Origin: Allobosea vaviloviae
GTDB taxonomy: Bacteria; Pseudomonadota; Alphaproteobacteria; Rhizobiales; Beijerinckiaceae
Reading direction: 5' to 3'
Assembly (NCBI RefSeq): GCF_001298265.1
Contig: NZ_LGSZ01000047.1
Span: forward strand, 124,001 to 188,000
Length of the DNA: 64,000 nucleotides
Below, in pieces: positions 1 to 8,699 of the stretch. Positions within the stretch are counted from its first letter, which is position 1. Every line of letters begins with the position of its first letter. The translations under genes and the position numbers were made by a program. The notes below the pieces were generated by a model. It ran no database searches, had not been told where the DNA came from, and saw nothing but the letters and a program-made list of their open reading frames with translations.

Positions 1-441
1 CATCTGGTGCTGGCGATCACGCCGCGCGCGAAGCCCAACGAGCTGATCGGCATGATCGGCGCGCACAAGCAGGCGACGGGCGTACCCTTCGTCGGCTACT
101 GGCTCGGCACACCGCACTGGAACAAGGGCTATGCCACGGAAGCCGTGCAGGCTCTGATCGACACGCTGTTCTCGCTCGTCGAGATGCCGGCGATCGAGGC
201 CGACACGCGCGTCATCAACCCCGCTTCGCGGCGCGTGCTGGAGAAGTCCGGCTTCCGGGCCGAGGGCTCGTTCCTCAAGTCGTTGCCGGCGCGCGGCGGG
301 TTGTTCCCCTGCGAGCAGTTCCGGCTCGACCGGTCGACCTGGTCGGCGCTGAAGAGCTGGGGCGCGAGCGGCTGGGCGCATGCGCCGGAGAACGAGCCGT
401 CCGTCGCCGTCGATACACCGGGCGAACCCTGCCCGGCGTGA
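1..441 (+). CDS. GNAT family N-acetyltransferase, RimJ/RimL type (5' end outside window)
   Basis: The reading frame is open from base 1, so the gene begins upstream of the window. About 146 C-terminal codons are visible. GTPHWNKGYATEAVQAL fits the acetyl-CoA-binding motif A of RimJ/RimL-type acetyltransferases, and NPASRRVLEKSGFRAEG is the usual C-terminal helix-strand of that family. This family transfers an acetyl group from acetyl-CoA to an amine, often a protein N-terminus or a small molecule; the substrate here cannot be told. The tail after about residue 115 is low complexity. A palindromic element follows the stop codon. Confidence 0.85.
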   Translation, partial: HLVLAITPRAKPNELIGMIGAHKQATGVPFVGYWLGTPHWNKGYATEAVQALIDTLFSLVEMPAIEADTRVINPASRRVLEKSGFRAEGSFLKSLPARGGLFPCEQFRLDRSTWSALKSWGASGWAHAPENEPSVAVDTPGEPCPA

Positions 442-450
442 GTGTGACAC

Positions 451-525
451 GTCATTCCCGGGCGGCGCTCTGCGCCGACCCGGGAATCTCGATCCGGAGA
501 TGCTCGGGTCGAGCCCGAGCATGAC
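451..525. repeat. Palindromic intergenic element (GTCATTCCCGGG type)
   Basis: Two consecutive hairpins. In the first, ATTCCCGGG pairs with CCCGGGAAT. In the second, ATGCTCGGG pairs with CCCGAGCAT. The same two-hairpin layout recurs at 4782, 8589 and 39945. It lies between the convergent ends of the acetyltransferase and denD-like genes and could also end transcription. Confidence 0.75.
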
Positions 526-537
526 GAACAGTTCCGC

Positions 538-1521
538 CTATTTCACGAACGTCCCGCCGAGCTCATCCGCGATATGGATGCGGATGATCTCGTCGAAGCT
601 CGATTCCGCCTTGAAGCCGAGCGCGATCGCCCGCTGCGGGTCGAAATTGCGCGGCCAGCCTTCGACGATTTTGTCGATGACCGGGTCGGGCACCCGCTTG
701 ATACGCGCCACGACGGCGTCGCCTGCGACCTTGCGCAAAGCCTCGATCTGCTCGGCCACGGTGCAGGAATAGCCCGGCATGTTCAGCGCGCGGCGCGGGC
801 CGACGACCGCCAGGTCCATGGTCGCGGCATGGATCAGGAAGTTGACCGCCGAGCGCGGCGAGGCGTGCCAGTGGCGCACCTGGTCCGAGACGGGCAGCAC
901 CGCATCGATGCCGTTCAGCGGCTCGCGGATGATGTTGGAGAAGAAGCCCGACGCAGCCTTGTTGGGGCTGCCCGGCCGCACACAGATCGTCGGGAAGCGG
1001 ATGCTCAGCCCATCGAAGAAGCCGCGGCGGCTGTAGTCCGACAGCAGCAGTTCGCAGATCGCCTTCTGCGTGCCGTAGCTCGTTAGCGGCGTCGTGAAGA
1101 ACTCGTCGCCGATCTTGTCGTGGAAGGGCGCGCCGAACACGGCGACCGAGGAGGTGAAGACGACGCGCGGCTTGTAGCCGTCGCCGGTCAGGCGGATCGC
1201 CTCGAACAGGAAGCGCGTCCCGTCGAGATTGATCTTGTAGCCCTTCTCGAAATCGGCCTCTGCCTCGCCCGAGACGACCGCCGCCAGATGCACGATCAGT
1301 TCCGGCCGTGAGGCGATCAGCGTCTCCGCCTCGCCGGGCACCGAGAGATCCGAGACGATGGCCTCGAACGTGAAGGCCGCGCCTTTCGGCGCCTGCGCCG
1401 CGACGACATCCTGGGCCGTGACCTTGGCGATGGGCTTTCCGCCGAGCTGGCCATCGCGGGCGAGACGTTCGATGAATTTGCGGCCGGCCATGCCGGCGCC
1501 GCCGAGAACGAGAATATGCAT
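538..1521 (-). CDS. denD: NAD-dependent epimerase/dehydratase family protein, D-erythronate dehydrogenase-like (DenD)
   Basis: A 327-residue extended SDR. The nucleotide-binding motif GGAGMAGRK is at residues 7-15. The catalytic set is Ser124/125, Tyr149 and Lys153 in SYGTQK. The N-terminus and overall length fit DenD, which oxidises D-erythronate at C2 in four-carbon acid-sugar catabolism (family knowledge). The ATG at 1521 was chosen because the Rossmann strand MHILVLGG starts there and GGAGG lies just upstream. It is the last gene of a minus-strand run from 6724. The DUF1537 kinase and class II aldolase-type decarboxylase usual in DenD operons are absent, so the true substrate may be another aldonate. 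Confidence 0.75.
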   Translation of the reverse strand: MHILVLGGAGMAGRKFIERLARDGQLGGKPIAKVTAQDVVAAQAPKGAAFTFEAIVSDLSVPGEAETLIASRPELIVHLAAVVSGEAEADFEKGYKINLDGTRFLFEAIRLTGDGYKPRVVFTSSVAVFGAPFHDKIGDEFFTTPLTSYGTQKAICELLLSDYSRRGFFDGLSIRFPTICVRPGSPNKAASGFFSNIIREPLNGIDAVLPVSDQVRHWHASPRSAVNFLIHAATMDLAVVGPRRALNMPGYSCTVAEQIEALRKVAGDAVVARIKRVPDPVIDKIVEGWPRNFDPQRAIALGFKAESSFDEIIRIHIADELGGTFVK

Positions 1522-1552
1522 GGGTTTCCTCCCTGTTGTTGTTCTTGTGCGC

Positions 1553-2299
1553 TCAGAGAGCAAAACCGCCATCGGCGAGATGGATCTGGCCGGTGGTGTA
1601 GCTCGCCTCGTCGGAGGCAAGATAGACCGCGAGCCAGGCGATCTCCTCGGCGGTGCCGAGCCGGCCCATCGCCTGGCGGTCGATGAAGGCCTGGCGGGCG
1701 GCGGCTTCCGTGGTCTTGTTCGCCGTGGCGAGGTCCTTGATGCGCTGGTCGAGCGAGGGCGACTGGATCGTACCGGGGCAGATAGCGTTGGAGCGGATGC
1801 CCTTCTTGATGTAGTCGGCCGCGACCGCCTTGGTCAGGCCGATGACGGCAGCCTTCGTCGTGCCATAGGCGTAGCGGTTCGGGATGCCGCGCACCGAGCC
1901 CGCGCCCGAGGCGATGTTGACGATCGAGCCCGCGCCCTTGGCCAGCATGCCCGGCAGGAAGGCCTGGATCGTCCTGTGCATCGAAACGACGTTGAGATCC
2001 CATGAGAAGGTCATGGCCTTCTCGTCGGTGTCGAGCACCGTGCCATGATGAACGAAGCCGGCGGCGTTCACGAGGATGTCGATCGTCCCGACCTTTTCGG
2101 CGAAGGCCATCACGGCCTTGGTCGAGAGCACGTCGAGCTTGCGCTTCTTCGCCTTGGGAATGCCCTCGAGCAGGGCGACGTCCTTGTCGGTTGCCCAGAC
2201 GGTCGCACCCTCCGCGACGAAGGCCTCCGCGATCGCGCGGCCGATGCCCTGGCCGGCCGCCGTGACGACCGCGACCTTGCCCTTCAAACGTCCTGCCAT
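1553..2299 (-). CDS. SDR family NAD(P)-dependent oxidoreductase (2-keto-3-deoxy-sugar-acid dehydrogenase-like)
   Basis: A 248-residue classical SDR. The cofactor motif TAAGQGIG is at residues 13-20, NAAG at 78-81, the catalytic Ser131-Tyr145-Lys149 triad is intact, and PGTIQSPS follows. The ATG at 2299 has GGGGACG upstream and starts the canonical MAGRLKGK strand. Members with this sequence character (LNVVSMHRTIQAFLPGML) include 2-keto-3-deoxy-L-fuconate dehydrogenases. Since an aldonate dehydratase heads the same operon, oxidation of the 2-keto-3-deoxy acid is a reasonable inferred role. The gene lies 17 bases downstream of the double GNAT and 31 bases upstream of the denD-like gene. Confidence 0.85.
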   Translation of the reverse strand: MAGRLKGKVAVVTAAGQGIGRAIAEAFVAEGATVWATDKDVALLEGIPKAKKRKLDVLSTKAVMAFAEKVGTIDILVNAAGFVHHGTVLDTDEKAMTFSWDLNVVSMHRTIQAFLPGMLAKGAGSIVNIASGAGSVRGIPNRYAYGTTKAAVIGLTKAVAADYIKKGIRSNAICPGTIQSPSLDQRIKDLATANKTTEAAARQAFIDRQAMGRLGTAEEIAWLAVYLASDEASYTTGQIHLADGGFAL

Positions 2300-2316
2300 G
2301 GTAATTCGTCCCCTGC

Positions 2317-3495
2317 TCAACTGCTTTTGGAAAGCGACTTGCGAAGATGTGTGAGCCGCCGGTCGGCCATTTCTTCATGATGGCTGAAGCGGAATCCGAG
2401 GCGCTCATACCAGGCGATGCGGTCGGCGAGCCGGCTGTTGGTGTAAAGCAGCACAGCGTCGTAGCCGAGTGCGGCGGCGCGCGCGTCGGCAAAGTCCATC
2501 AGCGCGCGGCCGAGCTTTCGGCCCGCGGCGTCAGGCGCGACCGCTATGCTCCAGACCGTGAACGCCTCGGGCGCGATGTCGAGCACCAGAGCGGCGTCGA
2601 GCGGCCCAGCCGGTCCAGCCGCACCATCGACAAGCCAAATCTCATGCTGGGCAACGGCGCTGTGGTAATCGGCCATCCGCGGCAGCGAGGGCACGCCGCT
2701 GATGGCTTCGTTGGGCAGGTAGGCAGCCGTCTTGAGCGCTTCGAGCGCAGCAATATCGGCCATGGTGGCCCGCCGCAGCGGCACGGACCCAGCCATCGCG
2801 ACAGACTGGTTGAAGGACGCGAGCGAGTGCTTCTGCATCCCCTCCGCGTCGAAATTCTCGGGAGCCAGCCAGCGCTGGAAGCCCTGCGCTCGCACCGGCC
2901 ATTCACTGTCCAGAATCGAGAACCAGGCCGTGTCGCGGTTGCGGCCTTTGACCACCATATGCTGCCGGAACAGGCCTTCATACTGGAAGCCGAAGCGCAG
3001 CGCGGCGCGCCTGGACGGCGCGTTGAGAGTGTTGCACTTCCACTCGAAGCGGCGATAGCCGAGCGAGAAACCATACTCGCCGCACAGATAGATGGCTTCG
3101 GTCGCCACCCGCGTCCTCTGCAGCACCGGTGAATAGGTGATGTAGCCGACCTCGAAGACGCCATGCTCGGGCCGGATCTCCATCAGCCAGAGATGCCCTT
3201 TGGCCCGCCCGTCGGCCTTGTCGATGATCGCGAAGGGCACGATGCCGGGCTTTGCCGCCATCATCGCCAGCAATTCGCCATAGGCCTCGCGCGTCTGCGG
3301 CGGATGGGCCGGCATCCACTGCCAGATATGGTCGTTGCCGGCATTGACCGCCCAGATGTCGTCGAGATGGCGGGCCGGGTCGATCGGCTCCAGCCGGCAG
3401 TAGCGCCCCTCGAGCACGCGGGCCGGCGGAAAAGGCGGCGCCGTCCAGCCTTCGAGCAGCGGATTGGCGGCGGTAACCGCCGAAATGGAGGTCAT
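2317..3495 (-). CDS. Double-domain GNAT acetyltransferase
   Basis: 392 residues with two acetyltransferase modules in one chain. The N-terminal half (about 25-215) is RimJ/RimL-like, with EVGYITYSPVLQRTRVATEAI and LNAPSRRAALRFGFQYEGL. The C-terminal half (about 240-390) is a separate GNAT with SIAVAPDAAGRKLGRALMDFA and a C-terminal YERLGFRF. Each half keeps its acetyl-CoA-binding loop, so both may be active. The ATG overlaps the stop of the preceding 108-residue gene (ATGA), implying translational coupling. Why a fused acetyltransferase sits in a sugar-acid operon is not evident. Confidence 0.85.
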   Translation of the reverse strand: MTSISAVTAANPLLEGWTAPPFPPARVLEGRYCRLEPIDPARHLDDIWAVNAGNDHIWQWMPAHPPQTREAYGELLAMMAAKPGIVPFAIIDKADGRAKGHLWLMEIRPEHGVFEVGYITYSPVLQRTRVATEAIYLCGEYGFSLGYRRFEWKCNTLNAPSRRAALRFGFQYEGLFRQHMVVKGRNRDTAWFSILDSEWPVRAQGFQRWLAPENFDAEGMQKHSLASFNQSVAMAGSVPLRRATMADIAALEALKTAAYLPNEAISGVPSLPRMADYHSAVAQHEIWLVDGAAGPAGPLDAALVLDIAPEAFTVWSIAVAPDAAGRKLGRALMDFADARAAALGYDAVLLYTNSRLADRIAWYERLGFRFSHHEEMADRRLTHLRKSLSKSS

Positions 3496-3818
3496 GGCTT
3501 GGTCATCTCCTGCCAGCCCGTCAGATCGGTCGAAACCGTCCAGTCCGGACCGAGTTCTGCGGCGACGGCGCTGGCGATCGCCTGTCCCTCCGCCTCCCAG
3601 GCGCGCTGTTCCGCCTCGCTGGGAAAGCGCGAGCGCGCCTCCTGCTCTTCCTCGTAGATCGCGTCGAATTCATCCATCCAGGCTTCGAGCCGGTCGGCGA
3701 GCTCCTCCGAAAGGTCGATATCCTCGGCGTCGACGGCCTTCCGCCTGCCCTTGGCATCGAGCGTCCAGAGTCCGCTCAGGCCGAGCCAGGCCGGCGCGAT
3801 CAGCAGCGTCCCGCTCAC
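3492..3818 (-). CDS. Hypothetical protein, 108 residues
   Basis: I do not recognise a family. The start is a GTG at 3818 that overlaps the upstream stop as GTGA, and the stop overlaps the next gene as ATGA. The gene is therefore locked between its neighbours on both sides, which is the main evidence that it is real. The N-terminus (SGTLLIAPAWLGLSGLW) is hydrophobic. The middle, from about residue 25 to 85, is strongly acidic and predicted helical (EEEQEARSRFPSEAEQRAWE). No catalytic motif is visible. Confidence 0.6.
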   Translation of the reverse strand: MSGTLLIAPAWLGLSGLWTLDAKGRRKAVDAEDIDLSEELADRLEAWMDEFDAIYEEEQEARSRFPSEAEQRAWEAEGQAIASAVAAELGPDWTVSTDLTGWQEMTKP

Positions 3819-4654
3819 GAGCGCGCCTTCAGGTCTTCGGTGAAGAACGGATTCAGCGGTGAGGACGGACCGTTGCCGGCGAACCCGCGGAAGCTGCCCT
3901 CCTCGGCGATCAGCCGCGTCGCCTCGATGAAGGCGGCCCAGGCTGCCCGCGCCAGCGCGCCACCGATCGAAATGCGGCGTACGCCGAGCGCGGCGATGTC
4001 CGACACGGTCAGGCCGAAATCGCCATAGACCAGCGCATTGACCGGCTTGCCGCCAGCAGCGGCGACGATCCTTGAAATCTGATCCAGTGTCTTCGGGCCA
4101 GGCGCATAGAGCACGTCCGCGCCGGCCTCGGCATAGGCCGCGATCCGCCGCGCCGACTCGTTCAGCGCATCGGGATGACCGGTCAGGAAGCACTCTGCCC
4201 GTGCCGTCAGCACGACGCCCGACCCGGTCTCGTCAATCGCCTTGCGCGCCGCCCTGATCCGCTCGACGGCAAGCTCAAACGGGTACAGCGGATCCTCGCT
4301 GCGCCCCGTCGCATCCTCGATCGAGAGGCCGGCGACGCCCGTCGCGATGCACAGTTTCACATTGGCACCGACGCCGTCGGGCGTATCGGCATAGCCGTTC
4401 TCGAAATCGGCGTTGATCGGCAGGTCCGGGACGGCCTTCACCAGGTCCGCCAGATGCGCCAGCATCATGTCGCGCGGCACGTCCTGGTCGGCCCTGCCTT
4501 GCGTGAAGGCGAAGCCCGCGCTCGTCGAAGCCAGCGCCTTGAAGCCCTGCCCGCGCAGCCAGCGCGCCGAACCGACATCCCAGGGATTTGGCATCACGAA
4601 GCAGCCCGCTTCGTGCAGTGTGCGGAAGGCATCGACCTGAGCGGAATAGGCCAT
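3815..4654 (-). CDS. Isocitrate lyase/phosphoenolpyruvate mutase family protein
   Basis: A 279-residue protein of the ICL/PEPM superfamily: a TIM barrel with Mg2+ bound by acidic residues in DFENGYAD and SIEDATG, plus ARAECFLTG and the phosphate-binding region. It lacks the KKCG-type catalytic loop of true isocitrate lyases, so it is one of the many family members of unassigned C-C or P-C lyase activity. In this operon it could cleave or isomerise a keto acid such as oxaloacetate or a 2-keto-3-deoxy product (inference). The ATG at 4654 is preferred. An in-frame TTG at 4669 would add MKRFK. Neither has a strong ribosome-binding site. Confidence 0.85.
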   Translation of the reverse strand: MAYSAQVDAFRTLHEAGCFVMPNPWDVGSARWLRGQGFKALASTSAGFAFTQGRADQDVPRDMMLAHLADLVKAVPDLPINADFENGYADTPDGVGANVKLCIATGVAGLSIEDATGRSEDPLYPFELAVERIRAARKAIDETGSGVVLTARAECFLTGHPDALNESARRIAAYAEAGADVLYAPGPKTLDQISRIVAAAGGKPVNALVYGDFGLTVSDIAALGVRRISIGGALARAAWAAFIEATRLIAEEGSFRGFAGNGPSSPLNPFFTEDLKARS

Positions 4655-4861
4655 TTTAAATCGTTTCAAATGAGCGGGCTCGAATGCGGCGCATAGTGTC
4701 CGTCCCGCACCGCTTTGTCAGCCCCGGAGCCCCGCGCCGATGGTCGGACGCTGATGCGCCCCGCGAATGGCGTCCGTTAGCGTCATTCTCGGGCAGCGCA
4801 AGGCGCCAACCCGAGAATTTCCTGCCGGAGATGCCCGGGTCAAGCTCGAGCGCGACGAACC
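4655..4861. other. Gap between dehydratase and PEP mutase-family gene
   Basis: 207 bases that separate the dehydratase from the rest of the minus-strand run. They contain a palindromic element at 4782-4856. No protein-coding signal is visible. A secondary promoter for the five downstream genes could lie just upstream of 4654, in the A+T-rich stretch around 4653-4672, but no clear -35/-10 pair is seen. Confidence 0.5.
4782..4856. repeat. Palindromic intergenic element (degenerate copy)
   Basis: The first hairpin ATTCTCGGG / CCCGAGAAT is intact. The second (ATGCCCGGG / CTCGAGCGC) has decayed. It has the same layout as the elements at 451, 8589 and 39945. Confidence 0.7.
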
Positions 4862-6724
4862 TCAGTGGTTGTCGCGCGGAATGCCGAACTTCTTGTGGAT
4901 CTTCTGGTACTTGACCGCAGGCTTCAGCACCATGCCCTCTGAGAGTTCGCCGACGATCTTGCGCTGGATCTCCTGCCAAGGCGTCTGGCTCTTCGGATAT
5001 TTGTACCCGCCCGCCGCCTTCAGCGCCGCGCGCCGCTGCTCCAGCTCCTCATCCGAGATCAGGATGTCGGCCGAGCGCTTGTTCAGGTCGATGCGGACCT
5101 TGTCGCCGGTCACCAGAATGGCGAGATTGCCGCCGGTCGCCGCTTCCGGCGAGGCGTTCAGGATCGAGGGCGAGCCCGAGGTGCCAGACTGCCGCCCGTC
5201 GCCGATGCAGGCCAGGGCCGTGACGCCCTTCTTGATCAGGTAGTCCGGCGGCCGCATGTTCACGACCTCGGCTGCGCCCGGATACCCGACCGGCCCGACG
5301 CCGCGGATGAACAGGATCGAGTGCTCGTCGATCTTGAGCGCCGGGTCGTCGATGCGGTGATGGTAATCCTCCGGCCCGTCGAAGACGATCGCCTTGCCCT
5401 CGAAGGCATTCGGGTCCTTCGGGTTCTCGAGATAGCGCTTGCGGAATTCCGGCGTGATCACGCTGGTCTTCATGATCGCGGAATCGAACAGGTTGCCGCG
5501 CAGGTTGAGGAAGCCCGACTGCGCCTTCATCGGCGCGTCATAGGCCTTGATGACGTTGCGGTCCTCGGCGAAGAAGCCCTCGCAATTCTCGGCCAAGGTC
5601 CGGCCATTGGCGGTGATCGCCGGCTTGATCTTGCCCTTGGCGACAAGCTCCGCGACCACGGCGGGCACGCCGCCGGCGCGGTAGTAATCCTCGCCGAGAT
5701 ACTCGCCGGCCGGCTGCAGGTTCACCAGCAGCGGGATGTCGTAGCCGACATTCGTCCAGTCCTCGTTGTCGAGGGGGACGCCGATATGCTTGGCGATGGC
5801 GTTGACCGAGATCGGCGCATTGGTCGAGCCGCCGATGGCCGAATTGACCACGATCGCGTTCTCGAAGGCTTCGCGCGTCATGATCTTCGACGGAATCAGG
5901 TTCTCCCAGACCATGTCGACGATGCGAAGCCCGGTGAGATAGGCCATCTCGTAGCGGTCGCGATAGGGCGCGGGGATCGCGGCCGCGCCCGGCAGCGTCA
6001 TGCCCAGCGCCTCGGCGATCGAGTTCATCGTCGTCGCCGTGCCCATGGTGTTGCAGTGGCCCGCCGACGGCGCCGAGGACGCCACCAGATCGACGAAGCC
6101 TTTGTAGTCGATCTCGCCGGCCGCCATCATCTGGCGCGCCTTCCAGACGATCGTGCCCGAGCCGGTGCGCTCGCCGCGGAAATTGCCGTTCAGCATCGGC
6201 CCGCCCGGCAGGGCGATCGCGGGGATGTCGACGGTCGCAGCCGCCATCAGCTGGGCCGGCGTGGTCTTGTCGCAGCCCGTCGTCAGCACGACGCCGTCGA
6301 GCGGGTAGCCGTAGAGGATCTCGACGAGCGAGAGATATTGCAGGTTGCGGTCGAGGCTGGCCGTCGGCCGCTTGCAGGTTTCCTGGATCGGATGGATCGG
6401 AAACTCGAAGGGCACGCCGCCGCGCTCGCGGATACCGTCTCGGACGCGATGCGCCAGTTCGATATGGTGGCGGTTGCAGGGCGCGATGTCGGAGCCCGTC
6501 TGCGCGATGCCGATGATCGGCCGGCCGGACTGGAGTTCGTCGCGCGACAGGCCGAAATTCATCGTGCGCTCGATATAGAGCGCGGTCATGTCGGCATTGG
6601 CGGGGTTGTCGAACCAGGCCTTGGAGCGCAGTTGCTCCGGCTTGATGCGGCGAGCGGCCTTCTTCTTCGTGGTCGCCACCGGCCGGTCCTGGCGCGGCAC
6701 ATTGCTCTCGGGGCTCTTGGCCAT
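4862..6724 (-). CDS. IlvD/Edd family dehydratase, L-arabonate/aldonate dehydratase type
   Basis: 620 residues. It dehydrates an aldonic acid to the 2-keto-3-deoxy acid using a [2Fe-2S] cluster and Mg2+. Candidate cluster ligands are Cys83 (IAPCNRH), Cys151 ([10 protein letters not shown]) and Cys224 (GHCNTMGTA). The spacing of 68 and 73 residues equals that I recall for Rhizobium L-arabinonate dehydratase (Cys59/127/200). Ser513 in [10 protein letters not shown] is the likely catalytic alkoxide. The ATG at 6724 has GAGAGGAAGC 6 bases upstream; a longer start at 6805 is less likely. It is the first gene of the catabolic operon and lies 122 bases from the putative FadR operator at 6846. The exact sugar acid is not determinable. 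Confidence 0.92.
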   Translation of the reverse strand: MAKSPESNVPRQDRPVATTKKKAARRIKPEQLRSKAWFDNPANADMTALYIERTMNFGLSRDELQSGRPIIGIAQTGSDIAPCNRHHIELAHRVRDGIRERGGVPFEFPIHPIQETCKRPTASLDRNLQYLSLVEILYGYPLDGVVLTTGCDKTTPAQLMAAATVDIPAIALPGGPMLNGNFRGERTGSGTIVWKARQMMAAGEIDYKGFVDLVASSAPSAGHCNTMGTATTMNSIAEALGMTLPGAAAIPAPYRDRYEMAYLTGLRIVDMVWENLIPSKIMTREAFENAIVVNSAIGGSTNAPISVNAIAKHIGVPLDNEDWTNVGYDIPLLVNLQPAGEYLGEDYYRAGGVPAVVAELVAKGKIKPAITANGRTLAENCEGFFAEDRNVIKAYDAPMKAQSGFLNLRGNLFDSAIMKTSVITPEFRKRYLENPKDPNAFEGKAIVFDGPEDYHHRIDDPALKIDEHSILFIRGVGPVGYPGAAEVVNMRPPDYLIKKGVTALACIGDGRQSGTSGSPSILNASPEAATGGNLAILVTGDKVRIDLNKRSADILISDEELEQRRAALKAAGGYKYPKSQTPWQEIQRKIVGELSEGMVLKPAVKYQKIHKKFGIPRDNH

Positions 6725-6845
6725 CCTGATGCTTCCTCTCGCACGGACGCGGCGCTGACGGCCGCTTGCCGGTCTCTCTTCAAACGATTGTAGGGCCGCC
6801 ATCATGCCGATCAGTTTTGCCGGGGCAAGCCCGCAAACGCGAGAT

Positions 6846-6862
6846 AGTCATACTATTTATGC
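6846..6862. promoter_or_regulatory. Putative FadR-family operator, copy 1
   Basis: AGTCATACTATTTATGC, an A+T-rich island in GC-rich DNA. It matches copies at 59936 (AGTCATACGATATAGAC) and 60793 (AGTCATATTATATATGC). It lies in the divergent region between the dehydratase operon (minus) and the aminotransferase gene (plus). It is an imperfect palindrome, as expected for a dimeric GntR/FadR regulator. Binding by the regulator at 60028 is inferred. Confidence 0.55.
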
Positions 6863-6996
6863 AAGCCGGCGGCATGGTCCCGCGAATCGCAACGGCGCCC
6901 GGACTTGCATGGCGGCACGGTTTGGAGCCAAGAGAAGCCAAGAGCCCGACACGAGCGGGCCTCGCCTGAAACGACCCTGCCCGAGGAAACGCCGCC

Positions 6997-8181
6997 ATGA
7001 CGCTGCATGTCGTCCCCTCCTTCGCCCGCATCGGCGAGGAAAATGCCTTCGCCGTGCTGGCCCGCGCGACCGAATTGCAGCGCCAGGGCAAGGACATCAT
7101 TAATCTCGGCATCGGCCAGCCGGACTTCCCGACGCCCGATCATATCGTCGAGGCGGCGGTGAAAGCCCTGCGCGACGGCCATCACGGCTACACCCCAGCC
7201 AACGGCATCCTGCCGCTGCGCGAGGCGGTCGCGGCCGACCTGCACAAGCGCTTCAGTGTCGAAGTGTCGCCCGAGAGCGTGATGATCGTGCCCGGCGGCA
7301 AGGTCACCATGTTCATGGCGATCCTGATGTTTGGCGAGCCCGGCGCCGAGATCCTCTATCCCGACCCCGGCTTCCCGATCTACCGCTCGATGATCGAATA
7401 CACCGGCGCCACGCCGATTCCGGTGCCGATCCGCGAGGAAAACGGCTTTGCCTTCTCGGCCGAGGAAACGCTGGCGCTGATCACGCCGAAGACGCGCCTG
7501 CTGATCATCAACTCGCCGGCCAATCCGACCGGCGGCGTCACGCCCAAGGCCGAGGTCGACAAGCTCGTCGCCGGGCTGGCCAAATTCCCCGATGTCGCGA
7601 TCATGTCGGACGAGATCTACGACCAGATGCTCTATGACGGCGAGCAGCATGTCTGCCTGCTGAGCTACCCCGAGATTCGCGACCGGCTGATCCTGCTCAA
7701 TGGCTGGTCGAAGACCTACGCCATGACCGGCTGGCGCATGGGTTGGTCGGTCTGGCCCAAGCCCCTCTACGACAACGCCCGCAAGCTCGCGGTGAACTCG
7801 CACTCCTGCGTCAATGCGCCGGCGCAATGGGCGGGGCTCGCCGCGCTGACCGGCCCGCAGGATGCGGTGGGCATGATGCTGGCGGAATTCGACCGGCGCC
7901 GGAAGGCCGTGGTCAAGGGGCTCAACGCCCTGCCAGGCATCTCCTGCATCGTGCCCAAGGGCGCATTCTACGCCTTCCCGAACGTCTCGCAGACCGGCTG
8001 GAAGGCCAAGAAGCTCGCTTCCGCGCTGCTGGAGGATGCCGGCGTCGCCACCATCGGCGGGCCGGATTTCGGCGTCCATGGCGAGGGTTACATCCGCCTC
8101 TCCTACGCCAATTCGCTTGAGAATATCGAGCGCGCGCTGGAGCGGATGGGGACGTTCCTGGCGAGCGCGAAAGCGGCATGA
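6997..8181 (+). CDS. Pyridoxal phosphate-dependent aminotransferase, class I/II (aspartate aminotransferase-like)
   Basis: A 394-residue fold-type I aminotransferase. The PLP Schiff-base lysine is Lys239 in NGWSKTYAMTGWRMGW. Asn-Pro-Thr-Gly at about 176-179, Asp205 and Tyr208 (SDEIYDQ) contact PLP, and the C-terminal YIRLSYA carries the substrate-carboxylate arginine. It would move an amino group between an amino acid and a 2-oxo acid in the cytoplasm. It is the annotated type aspartate or aromatic aminotransferase; specificity cannot be read from sequence. It is transcribed away from the dehydratase operon across a shared 272-base intergenic region holding the putative operator. Confidence 0.93.
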   Translation: MTLHVVPSFARIGEENAFAVLARATELQRQGKDIINLGIGQPDFPTPDHIVEAAVKALRDGHHGYTPANGILPLREAVAADLHKRFSVEVSPESVMIVPGGKVTMFMAILMFGEPGAEILYPDPGFPIYRSMIEYTGATPIPVPIREENGFAFSAEETLALITPKTRLLIINSPANPTGGVTPKAEVDKLVAGLAKFPDVAIMSDEIYDQMLYDGEQHVCLLSYPEIRDRLILLNGWSKTYAMTGWRMGWSVWPKPLYDNARKLAVNSHSCVNAPAQWAGLAALTGPQDAVGMMLAEFDRRRKAVVKGLNALPGISCIVPKGAFYAFPNVSQTGWKAKKLASALLEDAGVATIGGPDFGVHGEGYIRLSYANSLENIERALERMGTFLASAKAA

Positions 8182-8186
8182 GATTC

Positions 8187-8236
8187 GCGGCGGGAGCTTC
8201 GGCAGCGAAAACGTCCGCGGCAGGAGCTTCGGCAGC
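8187..8236 (+). repeat. Tandem 20-base duplication carrying the SMR gene ribosome-binding site
   Basis: CGCGGCGGGAGCTTCGGCAG and CGCGGCAGGAGCTTCGGCAG follow one another at a 30-base period, ending directly before the ATG at 8237. The second copy provides the Shine-Dalgarno AGGAG. This looks like a recent local duplication. Confidence 0.6.
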
Positions 8237-8581
8237 ATGAACCTCACCACCGTGAGCTATCTCTATTTGGCGGCGGCCATCGTCAGCGAGGTCATCGGCA
8301 CGTCCGCGTTGAAGGCGTCGAACGAGTTCACCCGGCTCGTACCGACGCTCATCATGATCGCGGCCTTCCTGAGTGCCTTCTATTTCCTGACGCTGACCCT
8401 GCGGACGATCCCCGTCGGCGTCGCCTATGCGATCTGGTCAGGCGTCGGCATCGTCCTGATCAGCCTGGTCGCGCGGGTGCTGTTCGGCCAGAAGCTTGAT
8501 GCGCCGGCCATCATCGGCATGGCCCTGATCGTCACGGGCGTACTGGTGATCAACCTGTTCTCGCGGGCGACGCCGCACTGA
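8237..8581 (+). CDS. SMR family multidrug efflux protein (EmrE/QacE-like)
   Basis: 114 residues with four hydrophobic helices, the usual small multidrug resistance size. The essential membrane glutamate is at about position 18 (AAAIVSEVIGTSALKAS), followed by the family pattern YFLTLTLRTIPVGVAYAIWSG and GVGIVLI. It acts as an antiparallel dimer exchanging protons for cationic drugs or guanidinium-type compounds (family knowledge). The start at 8237 is supported by AGGAG in the adjacent duplicated segment. It lies 55 bases after the aminotransferase and may be cotranscribed. Confidence 0.93.
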   Translation: MNLTTVSYLYLAAAIVSEVIGTSALKASNEFTRLVPTLIMIAAFLSAFYFLTLTLRTIPVGVAYAIWSGVGIVLISLVARVLFGQKLDAPAIIGMALIVTGVLVINLFSRATPH

Positions 8582-8588
8582 CAAAGAG

Positions 8589-8692
8589 CGTCATTCTCGG
8601 GCGAAGCGAAGCGCAGACCCGAGAATCTCCGGCAGGACAGGCTCCGGCTCCTCATGCGGCACGGGATGCTCGGGTCGAGCCCGAGCATGACG
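8589..8692. repeat. Palindromic intergenic element
   Basis: Hairpin one is CATTCTCGGG with CCCGAGAATC. Hairpin two is ATGCTCGGG with CCCGAGCAT. About 30 bases separate them. It sits between two convergent genes (SMR protein and DUF3108 protein), where it could serve as a two-way terminator. It is the same family as 451 and 39945. Confidence 0.8.
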
Positions 8693-8699
8693 CCAGGGC

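Noticed and set aside
5321..6793. A 490-codon open frame opposite the dehydratase.
   Set aside because: Its translation is Arg/Asp/Gly-rich without motifs; the dehydratase on the other strand has cluster cysteines and a catalytic serine.
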